In this document: piece after piece, positions 10,142 to 20,411 of the stretch
Layout of the letters: every line of letters begins with the position of its first letter
Numbering within the stretch: the first letter of the stretch is position 1
Program-made: the position numbers and the translations under genes
The notes under the pieces: generated by a model
What the model saw: only the letters and a program-made list of their open reading frames with translations
What the model was told of the DNA's origin: nothing
Databases searched by the model: none
Assembly (NCBI GenBank): GCA_026770025.1
Contig: JAMXDE010000079.1
Location: forward strand, 62,001-126,000
DNA: 64,000 bases
DNA from: Craspedostauros australis
Lineage: Eukaryota; Bacillariophyta; Bacillariophyceae; Mastogloiales; Achnanthaceae
Direction of reading: 5' to 3'

Positions 10142-11608
10142 TCAGCATGACAAGAATCCATCAAAGAGATCTCCAACTGCTTGCGGCACCTTCTCCATGA
10201 AGTATCCGCCCTCCTGCGTCCAAATGACGGGAATACTACTCTGGTTGGTGTTGTGATTGTCGTTGTCATTGTCACTACCATCCTCACTGCCGCGGCTTTG
10301 CCGTTCCTGCATTGCTTTGGTGACTGCAACAGCCACGCACTTGCCAAGCTCGTGATAATCCCGGCCTTCCAACGCAAATCCAGCCCGGCGGGTGCTGCAG
10401 GGGTCCTGATTGTACGTGTCCAAACCCAAGGATAAGATCAGACCCTGCGCTTCGAACTCATTGAGCGCCTTGTCCAACGCCAATTGTAGCGCCGCCTCGT
10501 AGGTTGTGGACCACGCAGCGCCCGGCATCAAAGGGATGTGCATCGTCGCGCCAACGCCTTCGTCCGCTCCCGTTTGATCGGCAAAGCCACTGTGGAATGG
10601 GTATTCATGATCCGGATGACAGTGAATGGATACCATCAAGATTGATGCATCGCGGTAGAAGATGGATGCCGTACCATTGCCGCAGTGGTAGTCCACATCG
10701 ATGATCGCCACCCTGCACTTTTTCTCATCTTCACTGTTGGTGCTGCCATCGGTGCTGCCGTTGTTTGTGGCCAGCTTCTTTTGCAGAAGCCGTGCTGCCA
10801 ATGCAGCGTTGTTCACGTAGCAGTACCCACCGAAGGACTGATACGCCGCGTGATGACCAGGGTGCGTGCACAGAGCGTACACTCCACGAAACATCAACGA
10901 TGACATCTCATTTGGGTCGTCTCCGACGTCTCCGGCATCGCTGGATGCTGATGCTATCGCTCCTTCCACTGCAGCCTGAATAGTCGCCGCATCCCACAGC
11001 AGCTCTTCCTTCAATTCTCGAAAGACGGGCGTGAATGTGTCCGTGCAGTAGTATCCCATCTGACCCATGACACCTTGAGACGGTCGTTGGAACGGATCTC
11101 GCGGCAATGGCGTGTTGCCCGGAATCAACGGCTTGGACTTGGACCGGCGTTTGCTTTGCGAAGCTGCGCCCCCATCATTCTCGTTGCTGCTGCTACCGCG
11201 GTCATTGGTGTTGTCATGATCGCTGCCATTGTCGCTGTCTTCTTCTTCAGACTCCAACCAATGCAAGGAACTCGCAGGATCCTGCCCTGCCGTCCCCAAC
11301 CGATCCCACCGATCCCACGCCGTCGACAGGAACTCCACCAGTGACGCATCGCAGACGTCGTTGTCCGCCAGCATGCTCAGATCGGCTGCCGCTCCGCCGG
11401 AGGGGACTTGAAACGACACCCTGGATTGCAGCATCTCATCCAGGCGATGCAGGATGCAGGCTCTGCGGATCCGCGGATGGTTGAAGTCATCGAACCCATC
11501 ATTGCGCGTCTCGACGGAGCTAATTTCCGGCAACTTCGTGCCGTCCACGCTGTCGATAATGTTCCACGATGCGGCGTTGTACCTCGAAACGACGAGCAGC
11601 TTCTTCAT
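10142..11608 (-). CDS. class II HDAC / acetylpolyamine amidohydrolase-like zinc deacetylase
   Basis: A single-exon gene encodes 488 residues. The arginase/deacetylase fold is clear: the His-His dyad in HPGHHAAY (H252, H253), GGYCYVNNAAL, the zinc-binding IIDVDYHCGNGT (D306, H308), the third metal ligand in LSLGLDTYNQDP (D397), and EGGYF with the catalytic-type Tyr near 469. The segment HPDHEYPFHSGFADQTG is closer to bacterial-type acetylpolyamine amidohydrolases than to class I histone deacetylases. Such enzymes remove acetyl groups from polyamines or lysine side chains. Two insertions, about residues 118-160 (Asp/Ser-rich) and 437-458 (Asp/Asn-rich), are low complexity. No targeting peptide is obvious. 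All catalytic residues appear present, so activity is likely, but the substrate cannot be told from sequence. It is divergent from the NELF-A gene. Confidence 0.92.
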   Translation of the reverse strand: MKKLLVVSRYNAASWNIIDSVDGTKLPEISSVETRNDGFDDFNHPRIRRACILHRLDEMLQSRVSFQVPSGGAAADLSMLADNDVCDASLVEFLSTAWDRWDRLGTAGQDPASSLHWLESEEEDSDNGSDHDNTNDRGSSSNENDGGAASQSKRRSKSKPLIPGNTPLPRDPFQRPSQGVMGQMGYYCTDTFTPVFRELKEELLWDAATIQAAVEGAIASASSDAGDVGDDPNEMSSLMFRGVYALCTHPGHHAAYQSFGGYCYVNNAALAARLLQKKLATNNGSTDGSTNSEDEKKCRVAIIDVDYHCGNGTASIFYRDASILMVSIHCHPDHEYPFHSGFADQTGADEGVGATMHIPLMPGAAWSTTYEAALQLALDKALNEFEAQGLILSLGLDTYNQDPCSTRRAGFALEGRDYHELGKCVAVAVTKAMQERQSRGSEDGSDNDNDNHNTNQSSIPVIWTQEGGYFMEKVPQAVGDLFDGFLSC

Positions 11609-12204
11609 TGCAGTTCGGGGCTGCGGGGGGACGAGTATGAGTATGGCTTGTACGAGCTGGTATATGATGCATGCGGATGAGGGCGGCGAGTGTTAGGTGG
11701 ATCATGTAGAGTAGGACATCTTCAGAGGATGCACTATACCCAACGAAGGACAGTGCTGTGAAGGGGCTTCCCCTCCCCCTCTTCCCGATCCATTGATGTG
11801 TGTTCGGCGATTGTGGACGCGATCAAGATACCATACCGACTTCAGTCACGGATTATTATTTGTTCCCGAGTAGGTCCACGAAATCCAATCTTGGTCGAAT
11901 GAGTCGATCTGACACAACGAAACACAAAGGATCGACCATGGCGGAGATGTTCGTTGTTGTGCCGTTCATCTGCATCGAAACGCGCGCGTTGTGCCGACCA
12001 ACTCCGCAATCAAGTTGGATACACACCAGAGTACCAGCACTTGTGCACTCTACACACACAAACCTCGTTCGTTCGTTCGAGAGGGAGCAATACGCGTAGG
12101 AGTCAGCACCCGCAGGCGTTCCATATCAATCGTCTCAAGCTCAAGCTCAAGCTCACGCACGAAGCTCGTACACGTCTCATCACCCACAGAACGACAACGG
12201 CAGC
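11609..12204. promoter_or_regulatory. divergent intergenic region between HDAC-like gene and NELF-A
   Basis: This 596-bp region lies between two divergent start codons and must contain both promoters. GTAGAGTAGGAC occurs at about 11706, and a GCTCAAGCTCAAGCTCAAGC simple repeat lies near 12135-12155 in the likely NELF-A 5' UTR. No ORF is supported. Confidence 0.45.
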
Positions 12205-13824
12205 ATGACGGAAAGCGGAGAAGATCTGGATCTATTCCTCACGGGGGTGGAGTCCAAGCTGAGGGGGCCGTTCTCCTCGCTGGATCTGGCCAAGGCCATC
12301 CAGACCGCCGTGCTGCGCGGATCGCACACGCCCAAGCAGTACCTGGGCCTGATCTCGCAGGTCTTCGCGCGACCGGACAAGGTCATCCAGCTGAGGATAC
12401 TGGTCGGCATGCTGGGGTTGCAGCATTCGGAGCAGACGGATGAGAGCATACAGGCGCTGCTGCAGCAGGCGCAGAACACGGACGACCACGAGGAATGGGT
12501 CCGCATCGTGGCTGGATTGATCCAGGGGATGATGCTGCAGGACCCAGCGTCGGATGCGCAGCCGGCATCGCTGTTTGGGGAGGAGGCGCAAGGCCTCCTG
12601 CAGAAGACGTCGTCGGAGGTGTTGGAGCAGATCGAGCAGTTCATGGAGGAGGCGCCGGAGAAGCAGCCGCCCGATCTGAATCCACACTTCGCGCCCACCT
12701 ATTACGGCTTGCTGGGTCCGGGCCATCTCAGGAATCTGATACCGGTGGACAACAACCCGCATTTCAACGTCAACAACGCCGCCAGCATACTGCACTTGGA
12801 TGAAAAGCTGGAGGAGCAACGCGCCAAGGAAGACCTGCATCAGCAGAAGAACCTTCCGCAACGCGGAGTCACGAGCAGCAGCAACGGCAGCAGCAGCAGG
12901 ATGGGATCCAAGCTAACGTCCAGGACCATGTCCTCGTCCGCCGCGGCCATGAAACGAAGGACGGCAGCAGCAAAAGGAGGCGCCGCCTTGCCGGGTTCTC
13001 GCACTATGTCCAAGACCAAGAGCAGGACGGCGGTTGCGTCGTCGAGACTTGGATCGTCGACCAAGGGCTCGTCGCTGTTCATGCCATCCAGGAAGCCTGT
13101 TGCGAATCGGGGACCAGCCGCGATGGGCAAGCCTGGCTTGCACACGCGCAAAGCGGGTGCCGCGAGGTCCTTGCTGTCGAAGGGTCGCATGGGACAACGG
13201 TCCATCGGAGGTGCTCAGAAGACGATGCGTGGCACCACCCAGAGAGGGAGGACCATCAGTGCGAAATCGAAGATGAAGATGATCGACGTCTCCGAAGTGG
13301 GCGCGTTGAATAAGGAGCAGCAGCAGCGTGATGAGATGCCGGACAAGGCAAAGTCCAAGAAGCGCAGGATCCTGGATGCAGCCCAGCAAAGCGGCCTCCT
13401 CCAGAATGCGAGCAAGAAATCGGCGGTGGCGAAGTCGCAGAGCGAAGACGGCAACGTCGTGGCTCCTGCAAGTGCTGGCGATGGTGGCGGCGCGGCTACT
13501 GATGGAACGTCAACTGGCCATCTGTTCGCCCTGCAACAAGAGGAGCCACAATCAGCATCGCCCCAGCACGGTGCTCAGAGCGAGTGGAAGATCATGCTGG
13601 AAAATCGATCAAATCGATTGTCCAGCGAGGATAGGGAGAGGGTACGGCAGTTCTTCGAGGATCAACACAATCCGGTGCCCGACCAGCAATCGTACAGGGT
13701 CAAGATGCACGAGCAGAAGATCGCGGACCCGAACACGGGACAAGCCATCAAGGAGACGTACTACCTGGAACTGGACTATCAGACTTTCACATCCAAGCAA
13801 TCCAAGAAGATCAAGAGATACTGA
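12205..13824 (+). CDS. NELFA: NELF-A-like negative elongation factor subunit
   Basis: The ATG at 12205 gives 539 residues with no intron. The N-terminal 200 or so residues are helical and resemble the NELF-A/HDAg-like domain, with KVIQLRILVGMLGLQ aligning to the family segment on small-subunit contacts. The middle is a basic Ser/Arg/Lys-rich disordered region. Two further family features support the call: KMKMIDVSEVGALNKEQ followed by KKRRILDA, matching the conserved short motif of NELF-A, and a C-terminal block that starts NRLSSEDRERVRQFFEDQ and ends LELDYQTFTSKQSKKIKRY, matching the family's C-terminus. NELF-A is part of the NELF complex, which with DSIF pauses RNA polymerase II near promoters. 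Similarity is patchy, so the assignment rests on motif order. A perfect 16-bp palindrome follows 37 bp after the stop. Confidence 0.78.
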   Translation: MTESGEDLDLFLTGVESKLRGPFSSLDLAKAIQTAVLRGSHTPKQYLGLISQVFARPDKVIQLRILVGMLGLQHSEQTDESIQALLQQAQNTDDHEEWVRIVAGLIQGMMLQDPASDAQPASLFGEEAQGLLQKTSSEVLEQIEQFMEEAPEKQPPDLNPHFAPTYYGLLGPGHLRNLIPVDNNPHFNVNNAASILHLDEKLEEQRAKEDLHQQKNLPQRGVTSSSNGSSSRMGSKLTSRTMSSSAAAMKRRTAAAKGGAALPGSRTMSKTKSRTAVASSRLGSSTKGSSLFMPSRKPVANRGPAAMGKPGLHTRKAGAARSLLSKGRMGQRSIGGAQKTMRGTTQRGRTISAKSKMKMIDVSEVGALNKEQQQRDEMPDKAKSKKRRILDAAQQSGLLQNASKKSAVAKSQSEDGNVVAPASAGDGGGAATDGTSTGHLFALQQEEPQSASPQHGAQSEWKIMLENRSNRLSSEDRERVRQFFEDQHNPVPDQQSYRVKMHEQKIADPNTGQAIKETYYLELDYQTFTSKQSKKIKRY

Positions 13825-14740
13825 CGCTTTGGGCTGGGCGAGCGTTCAGCGAATGCAGTTGAGTACGATCGTACTCCGGATTATCGTGGATGCGCGTGCG
13901 CGTACTTCACTCTGCGAGCACTCTGGTGGGCCTTCAAACGTGCAATAATACTCTACTTGTAGTCGCAGTCGTATGGGACAGCGTTCCATATTAGTACTCC
14001 ACCATATATACTCTGTCATACTAGTATCATACTCTCTGCGCGTACTTTCATTCATCTCATCTCATTTCAGAAACCAAACACACGCAACGCTCTCATCGTC
14101 TATGCGCAGAGGAGACTGGGTGCTCCTCATTTGCTCCGTGCTTTCCCCAATCATGGTGGTTCCTGTCGCGAGTAGATCATGTTCTCTGTGAGAGGATGAG
14201 GGTGCTCACATTTTCGCAACAACTTTCGTGTTTTCGGAACCGAAAGCTGGGGCGGAACGCCACAAGCAAGCGCACACGACAACCAAGGGGGGATGGATGG
14301 GATAGATAGATCGGATGAATTGTCCCATCTATTCCTCCCTACTCGTCATAGAATAGTATGCGGAAAGATGGATACGTGAATGCCTACGCACCGTGAGGCA
14401 ATTCGTGCAGTATCAGTTGTAATTTCTCCACGGTACTCTCTCTGGGAAGAGGATCGAACGACGACAGCAAATGGCAACGGAGCGTGGCGAATCTCACAAG
14501 TTGCAAGTAAACCTCACCTTGCTAAGGAAAACGAAACCGTTCCACAACAATCACTCGCCCAAAGCCAAACGTGGTCCGCGACAGTGCCTCCTGTTGCAGC
14601 ATGCTAGTAACATCCTAGCAGCATCCGCAGCAAGCATTGATGGTCACCACCACAATCACAATCACTCTCGCAATCACTCACGTTCAAAGTCATGTTCGAA
14701 GTCACGTTCAAAGTCAAAGTCAAAGTTACAAACGGCCAAC
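13825..14740 (+). other. intergenic region downstream of NELF-A
   Basis: A perfect 16-bp palindrome, GAGTACGATCGTACTC, lies at 13861-13876, followed by several TACTC/AGTACT copies up to about 14050. The second half is the probable promoter and 5' UTR of the small gene at 14741. An in-frame extension from an ATG at 14471 encodes mainly His/Asn and Ser/Lys repeats and is less likely to be translated. Confidence 0.45.
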
Positions 14741-15151
14741 ATGAAGTTCATTCGTACGACATTTGGACATGGTATTCGCAGCATCAGCTCAGCTACTGCC
14801 TCCTATGCTGGTTGTCACACCCAAAAGATGACGCGCATCCCAGGCCGTGCCGCCGCCCCCATTCGCCGTGGGTTTGGGACAGATGCTGCTGCTAGGGGTG
14901 CAAGTCCAAAGGGTGATCGGCCAAGTACATTTAAGATCGTGACTCAAGACGACTTTGTGCTGGCAAAGCAAGTGTTGATCGTTGCTGGCATTGGTGGCGG
15001 CACCATCAAACTCCTGGTTGACGACAGCTTGGAAAAGAGAGCGAACCATAGGAAGGATGCCATAGACTATGCGGGCCAGGCCGTGAAGGAGCGCATAGCC
15101 CAATTTTGGAAGGGCATGAAGGATGTCATTGATCATGCAAGCAAGAAGTAG
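14741..15151 (+). CDS. small protein with putative mitochondrial presequence and one hydrophobic segment
   Basis: I do not recognise the family. The ATG at 14741 gives 136 residues. The first 50 or so are Arg/Ser/Ala-rich with almost no acidic residues (MKFIRTTFGHGIRSISS then RRGFGTDAAARG), typical of a mitochondrial targeting peptide. A short hydrophobic stretch VLIVAGIGGGTIKLLVDD lies near residues 87-104, followed by an amphipathic basic helix ending DHASKK. It may be a small inner-membrane protein. An upstream in-frame ATG at 14471 would add 90 residues of low-complexity His and Ser/Lys repeats; I prefer the later start because it puts the presequence at the N-terminus. It is convergent with the membrane protein gene that follows. 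Confidence 0.6.
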   Translation: MKFIRTTFGHGIRSISSATASYAGCHTQKMTRIPGRAAAPIRRGFGTDAAARGASPKGDRPSTFKIVTQDDFVLAKQVLIVAGIGGGTIKLLVDDSLEKRANHRKDAIDYAGQAVKERIAQFWKGMKDVIDHASKK

Positions 15152-15666
15152 GACCATGAGATGGAGGACGAGGCCGAAGACAAGAGGGCCGGCACTTCTC
15201 ACACTGCTGGCGTCGCGAGGATGAACGGCATCATCAGAATAACAGAACGAGTATCATGGCATGCCACGTCACGAGCGTACTCTTGCACTCTCTAACAATA
15301 GCAGGAGTACATCTGATTACATTTACAATCTTACAGATATCCTACTCTGGCAACTTCGTTGGCCATAACATATTGCGTCCCCGATTCTCTAAATGTAGTG
15401 GTTCCTTGCTACCCCCTTGTGACAGCTGCGTCGAGAGCATCGTCAATTCTCGACAACAGAGCAGTTCTCTCTCTGCCGCAAGAAGTGTTGCTCCTTGTGA
15501 CAGTCTCTTTCCCAGAGCATTTGCCACCCATCCATGCTTCATGCTCCATCTTCACCTTCATCAAATTGTTATCCACAGCCACATTGAATAGAACCGGATA
15601 CGTACCCTCATAGAGTACCGAAGCCTGTTGCACAATACGCGTAGTACTCCTCTTCGTGCCTCCGAA
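15152..15666. other. convergent 3' region
   Basis: These 515 bp lie between two converging stop codons. They contain GCGTACTCT at 15276-15284, GAGTACC at 15613 and GTAGTACTCC at 15641-15650, the last only about 20 bp beyond the stop of the minus-strand gene. No coding frame is supported. Confidence 0.45.
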
Positions 15667-18600
15667 CTATAGCGACCCCGCGCTTCTGTTCGTTTGCATC
15701 CATGGCATGTTTGGACCATCTTGCTGATCGCCGCCATCACCGCCGCCGTTGTCATTCAGTTCTTCGACATGTTCATCCCAGAAGACCTCCTCCGTTTCTT
15801 CCTCTTCGTCTTCCACCTCTTCAATCTCATCCTCCACGTACTCGATTTCGTACTCGTCATCGTATTCCCCCGACGAAGCGGTCTCCTCCGAATACGACGT
15901 TTCCGGCTCCTTGCTAGAAGACCCGCTGCTGTTGGCGAGAAGCTCGGCCATCTGCGGTCGTGGCGAGTCGAAGGCACTGAAGCTCAGCTGACTCGGTTCT
16001 TCCCGTTGGTTATCGTCGAGCGTCAAGGACACCTGCTCGTCGCGCAGCGAGATGGACCCTTCCGCCGTGACCACGGGTGGGCCAGCAGAGCCTGCCGGTC
16101 GGCCGGCGTCACTGGAATCGAAAGAGCCGGCTGATTCGGTGTCCGCAGCGGCAGCCAACGGCGAAGGTCCATCCTGTTTTTCCTTGTTCAAGCTCATGCT
16201 TACGCTGCTGCCGTAGGTTCCGCTGCGTGAACCACTGTGCGATCCACTGTGTGATCCACTGCGTGATCCGCTCGAGTAACTTCCCGAACCGCTGCGACTG
16301 CCGGACATGCTGCTGCTTCTGCTGCTGCGACTGCGACTTCCGGAACCACTGCTTCTGCTACTGCGGCTACGGCTTCCGAAACTGCTGCCGCTGCCGCTAC
16401 TGCTATCACCACCGAAGCTTTGCACCATCGCCGGTGCCTCCACGCTTTGCTTGTCGCTGAATGCTTCACCGAAGGCTTCGGCAGGTGTCAAGGTGCTCTC
16501 GTTCTCGCCTTGATCGCCATGGTCGCTGAAGTACTTGCCTTCGGCATCCATGCTGCGAGTGCTGGTGGCCTGGTGCAACCCAAACGCATCGTCGATATTG
16601 CTGTACGTGTTGTCGTTGTCATCATCTTCTGGTTCGCCATCTCCGCTCGAAGAAGAGGAAGACGACGATGATGATGGGTCGTCTTCGGTTTCCGTGCTCA
16701 AAGCGATCATGATATTGTTGTTACCGTTGTCAGCAAAACCGTCTTGAGGGTCGTTCTGTACGTTGTCATCACCGTTGTTGTCATTGCCGTTGTTGCTGTC
16801 GTCGTCCCCACGATCACCGTCATTGTCGTTGTTGCTGCCTTCATCATTGTTGCTTTCGCCATTGTTCCCTTCTTCCGGACGAGTGATTGGTGGTCGAAAA
16901 ATTGGCATCCGTGGCGGTTCGAATTCATTTTCTTGGCTTTGACGTGACCCGCTGTTGGAACTGTCATCTGATGAACCAGAGGACGAGCCATCATCTTCAT
17001 CATCGCTTGCTGTCAGAATTCGGTGGCTTGGCGTGCGGACGCAGAGGTATCCCAAGCAAAGCACGAATGCTCCAGCAATTGAGATGAGGGCGATCATCCA
17101 TGGCTCCAACGCAGGGCCGTCATCAGTTCCAGAAGTCCGAATAGTGGGATCAGATGGTGGCCGTGTCGGAGCTGACGTTGGTGCTGCTGTCATGGTCGGT
17201 GCAGGGCTGCTATCCTCGCCTGGGATGGGGAATAGATCGGTATCTCGGTACGACACATCCAGCAATCCAGCATTGACGGTTTGCAAGTCGCCATCGTCGA
17301 AGGCCATTCTCACGGCGTTCCTGACATCCTCATCCAAAGTTGGGTCGATCGCGCCATCACTGTACGATGTCACTCGACCGCGAATCACGAAACACGGGAA
17401 ATTGGATTGCGTGGAGCATTCGACTGTTGTGAATTTGGTGTAGAGTAGAGTATACAAGAATTTCCAGAAGGTTAGCAAGAACATGTGTAGCACCACAAAA
17501 GTGTTGGAGGGGCAGAAAAGGATTGGGAACGTCAGTGTCAACATCAACATTTGTTTGAAATCGAGAAATCATGCATGCACAATCGGCGAGAATGTGTGAA
17601 CGGGCAAGTGGGCTGATTGTTGCTCCACGGCCAACAGCGCACCGCATTCACTGCTCCACATATGCATGCATGTGTCCATCATAAATGTGTGCATCTCAAC
17701 TTTGTACATTCATTTCAGCAAGCCGATGAAGCACAACTTACCGCCATCAATGACTGTATCCTGCGGCATGGTGTTCCAGCCGTCCAACTTGTCTGCTTGC
17801 AACTGACGAGAGCCCGTGTTCGAATGTTGACGAGGACGCCGTTGCGTTGGCGAGATCTGGACATCAAATATGGATCGTACCCCCTCATTGTCGCATTCCG
17901 TAAACAATTCTTCCAAGATAAATCCGGCCATGAGGTCCTCGACATCGCCTAGGATATCATCATTCAGCATTTCCACGGTCACGCTGGGTGTGACGGTGGT
18001 TTCGTACGCAAAGTCTGTCACCAAGGACGCGCCTTCCTGCGAACCGAAGCTACCGTCATCTCCCACCGCGCATCTTGTGCCAGGTGCGAATGTGGGTGTC
18101 GATGCAGGCATCATGGTAACGGTCGGTGGAATATTGGGCGCGGTTGTTGTTGGTGTCCCTACATCCGGTGACTGTGTCGGCGCATCCGTCGGTGTGGTCG
18201 GGGATATCGTGGGTTGCATGGCGTTGGGCGATGGCGTGGTTGGCTGTAGATTAGGTGACGTTGTGGCAACCGGCGATTGGGTCACCGGTGTCTGCGTTGT
18301 GGGGCTCATGGGGCTTTGTGACGGTTGCTGCGGTACCATCGTTGGTTGCGGCATGGAGGGCGTTGGCTTCGGCGAAAAGATGATCGGCGGTCTCGTGCCA
18401 CCATCTCCCGACGAGGACATTGTCGGCATCATGACGATCATCGTCGGCGGATCTGTTTTGAAGGAGTTCGAATTCATCTTGGAAGTTCTCGATTTGCCCG
18501 TCTTGACTGAGGATTTGTCGCTTTTTGTCGGACTTGACTGCGATGGTGTCCGCGACGACTTCGACCCCTTTGACTGTGATCCAGATGATGACGGTGACAA

Positions 18601-19167
18601 CAACGATGAAGGCGATGTCCCTGATTTGCCACCTTTTGATGGTCGTGATATTACACCCCCTGCTTTTGGTCGTGGCGATGACGACGAATCTGTCAGTGAC
18701 GAAGAATCTTGCGATCCCTTCCCTTTGCCTTTGCCTTTGCCTTTTCCATTGGCCGTCTCTTCTTCTCTCCCTTTCCCCACGTTCGCAATGCCAATAGTAA
18801 TCTGCACATCGTCGTTGCTCCGTAGTCGATAGTTGCTCGAATCGCTCTTCAACTGACGTGATGCGTTGCTCTCCTTCTCGACGTAATAATCCTGCCGCTG
18901 CCGACTCTGCGAATGGCTGTGGAATCGTTCTGTCGTGGCATCGTTCTCGTCGATGTGCCATCTTTCGTGTGTGCGATGCATGTTGGGGAAGGCATGACGG
19001 CCTTGTATGCATCTCATATGCGATAGCAGCAGCAACGTCTGTAGCAGCATCATCGGGGCGAATGCAGTTATTCGTGGATGCTGAAATCGACTTCGATTCC
19101 GTCGTATGCATCGTTCCGTCATCGCGTTCGCCGTTTTGCTCGCCATTGTGAATGTTTGTCGTGTCAT
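15667..19167 (-). CDS. secreted/single-pass membrane protein, Ser/Lys- and PT-rich, silaffin-like composition
   Basis: Exon 1 is 19167-17742 and exon 2 is 17423-15667, giving 1060 residues. The 318-nt intron (17424-17741) starts GTAAGT and ends CAACAG and splits a Val codon. A signal-peptide-like segment MMLLQTLLLLSHM follows a basic N-terminus. Next come Lys/Gly repeats, Ser/Lys-rich blocks (KGGKSGTSPSS, KSDKSSVKTGKSRTSK), RQL sites, and a Pro/Thr-rich stalk. A domain spanning the intron contains DFAYETTVTPSVTVEMLNDD and CFVIRGRVTSYSDGA, typical of diatom hypothetical proteins. One membrane helix (PWMIALISIAGAFVLCLGYL) is followed by a long Ser/Arg/Gly- and acid-rich tail, probably cytosolic. 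A role at the cell wall or silica-forming membrane is inference. The start among 19167, 19146 and later ATGs is uncertain. Confidence 0.78.
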
Positions 19168-20411
19168 ATGGTGTGGTGTGGTATTATCTTGCAAAGCTGT
19201 GCTATGTACTCGTTGGTATGACCGTCAATGCTGTTCACGAGAGTGCTGTGGAATGCACAAATGCGCAGCTGGAGATGCGGCTGCTTGCTTTGTTGGCTCT
19301 CTCTCTCTCGTTCTGTCGTTCTGTCTTTCTGTCTTCGTCTGTGACTTTGCCTCTGAACTTGGGCAGGACTGCGTATGGTACGGTACGAGTATGGTGGAAT
19401 CCCATTGACCACTGCATGCACCAATGAATGCGAATACTGTCCCCGTTCTCACAGATCAGCCTCTGTTGCTATCGCCGCTGTTGCTGCCTCCCATTGCGAT
19501 TGCCACCACCGCCAAATCGGCATTCGGAAACACCCAGCCTGGCATTTCGTCCACTGGTGGAAGGATCATTCTTGTTTGTTGCGGTGAGCGGATGGTGTCA
19601 CAAAGTTGTGGCACAATTTTTTATTTTGTGACGAAAATGTTGTCAATTTAACGTCCAGACAGTTACTACGACAAATATAATAGTAATCAGGTGGGATTAA
19701 AAGTAAATGATGTGCAGACATCCAAAGAACAATGAACCATAAGTAAAACAACTTCCAAATGTCGCTCTCACTTCATGCACATGAATGCGCCAACAAAATG
19801 GTTGAACAGAACAAGATTGCGGATCGTGTGGGCAAATCCCATCCGCGCACGACAATTGGGTGAATTTGGAAACCAGACGAAAATCGTGGATCGTTCCGCC
19901 GTCGTGTGTGGTGCGCCGCGATGTGATGTGATGTGCGGGGGCGAGAGATCATGAATCCGGAGGAATGGTCGGCTCCAAGCTGGTCACGGTGGGTCGCTCA
20001 TGAGGTCACTCTACCGGATCAGAGTCGTGCTACTCTATTGTGCACGCGACGATGAAGTTGGGCTGATCATAGACTCTTGGCTGGCTTTGTAGTCGTATGG
20101 TACGTGTGAAACTGGAAAGTATGGTAGGGCAAATTGGATGCAGAGTAATCCTGCTGAGTACAAGAACAAGTATAAGGATGAGTACAATACCTACTTTAAT
20201 GCGTATTATATGAGATACACCGGCTGATCCTTCCGACTCTCTTCTGCGTACATACGAGTACTCTGCTTGCTTTCTAACGTTCGTTGCATGCGCAAATGTG
20301 CACCAATCTGATTGAATGCCCAGTCCGCTGTTTGTTTCTCCGTCTCTTTGTCACACTCCATCTCTGTCTCTCTGTGTATGCATGTATGCATGCATGCCAA
20401 CCTGCTCACTT
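19168..20411. other. 1.2-kb gene-free region
   Basis: No ORF here has both an ATG and recognisable content. The left part should hold the promoter of the minus-strand membrane protein gene; the right part is the 3' flank of the PhyH-like gene. It contains AGAGAG-type simple sequence near 19297-19330, several GAGTAC copies at 20155-20190, and a palindromic GAGTACTC at 20256-20263, about 150 bp beyond the PhyH-like stop. Confidence 0.45.

Noticed and set aside
17424..17741. Two separate minus-strand genes on either side of 17.6 kb
   Set aside because: A GTAAGT donor and CAACAG acceptor with matching phase join them, and the joined domain matches a known diatom-type arrangement.
17870..18832. 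Long plus-strand open frame antisense to the membrane protein gene, and similar ones at 24101-25252, 30789-31664 and 2834-3589
   Set aside because: They mirror the low-complexity codon patterns of the real genes on the other strand, have no recognisable domains and often lack an ATG.
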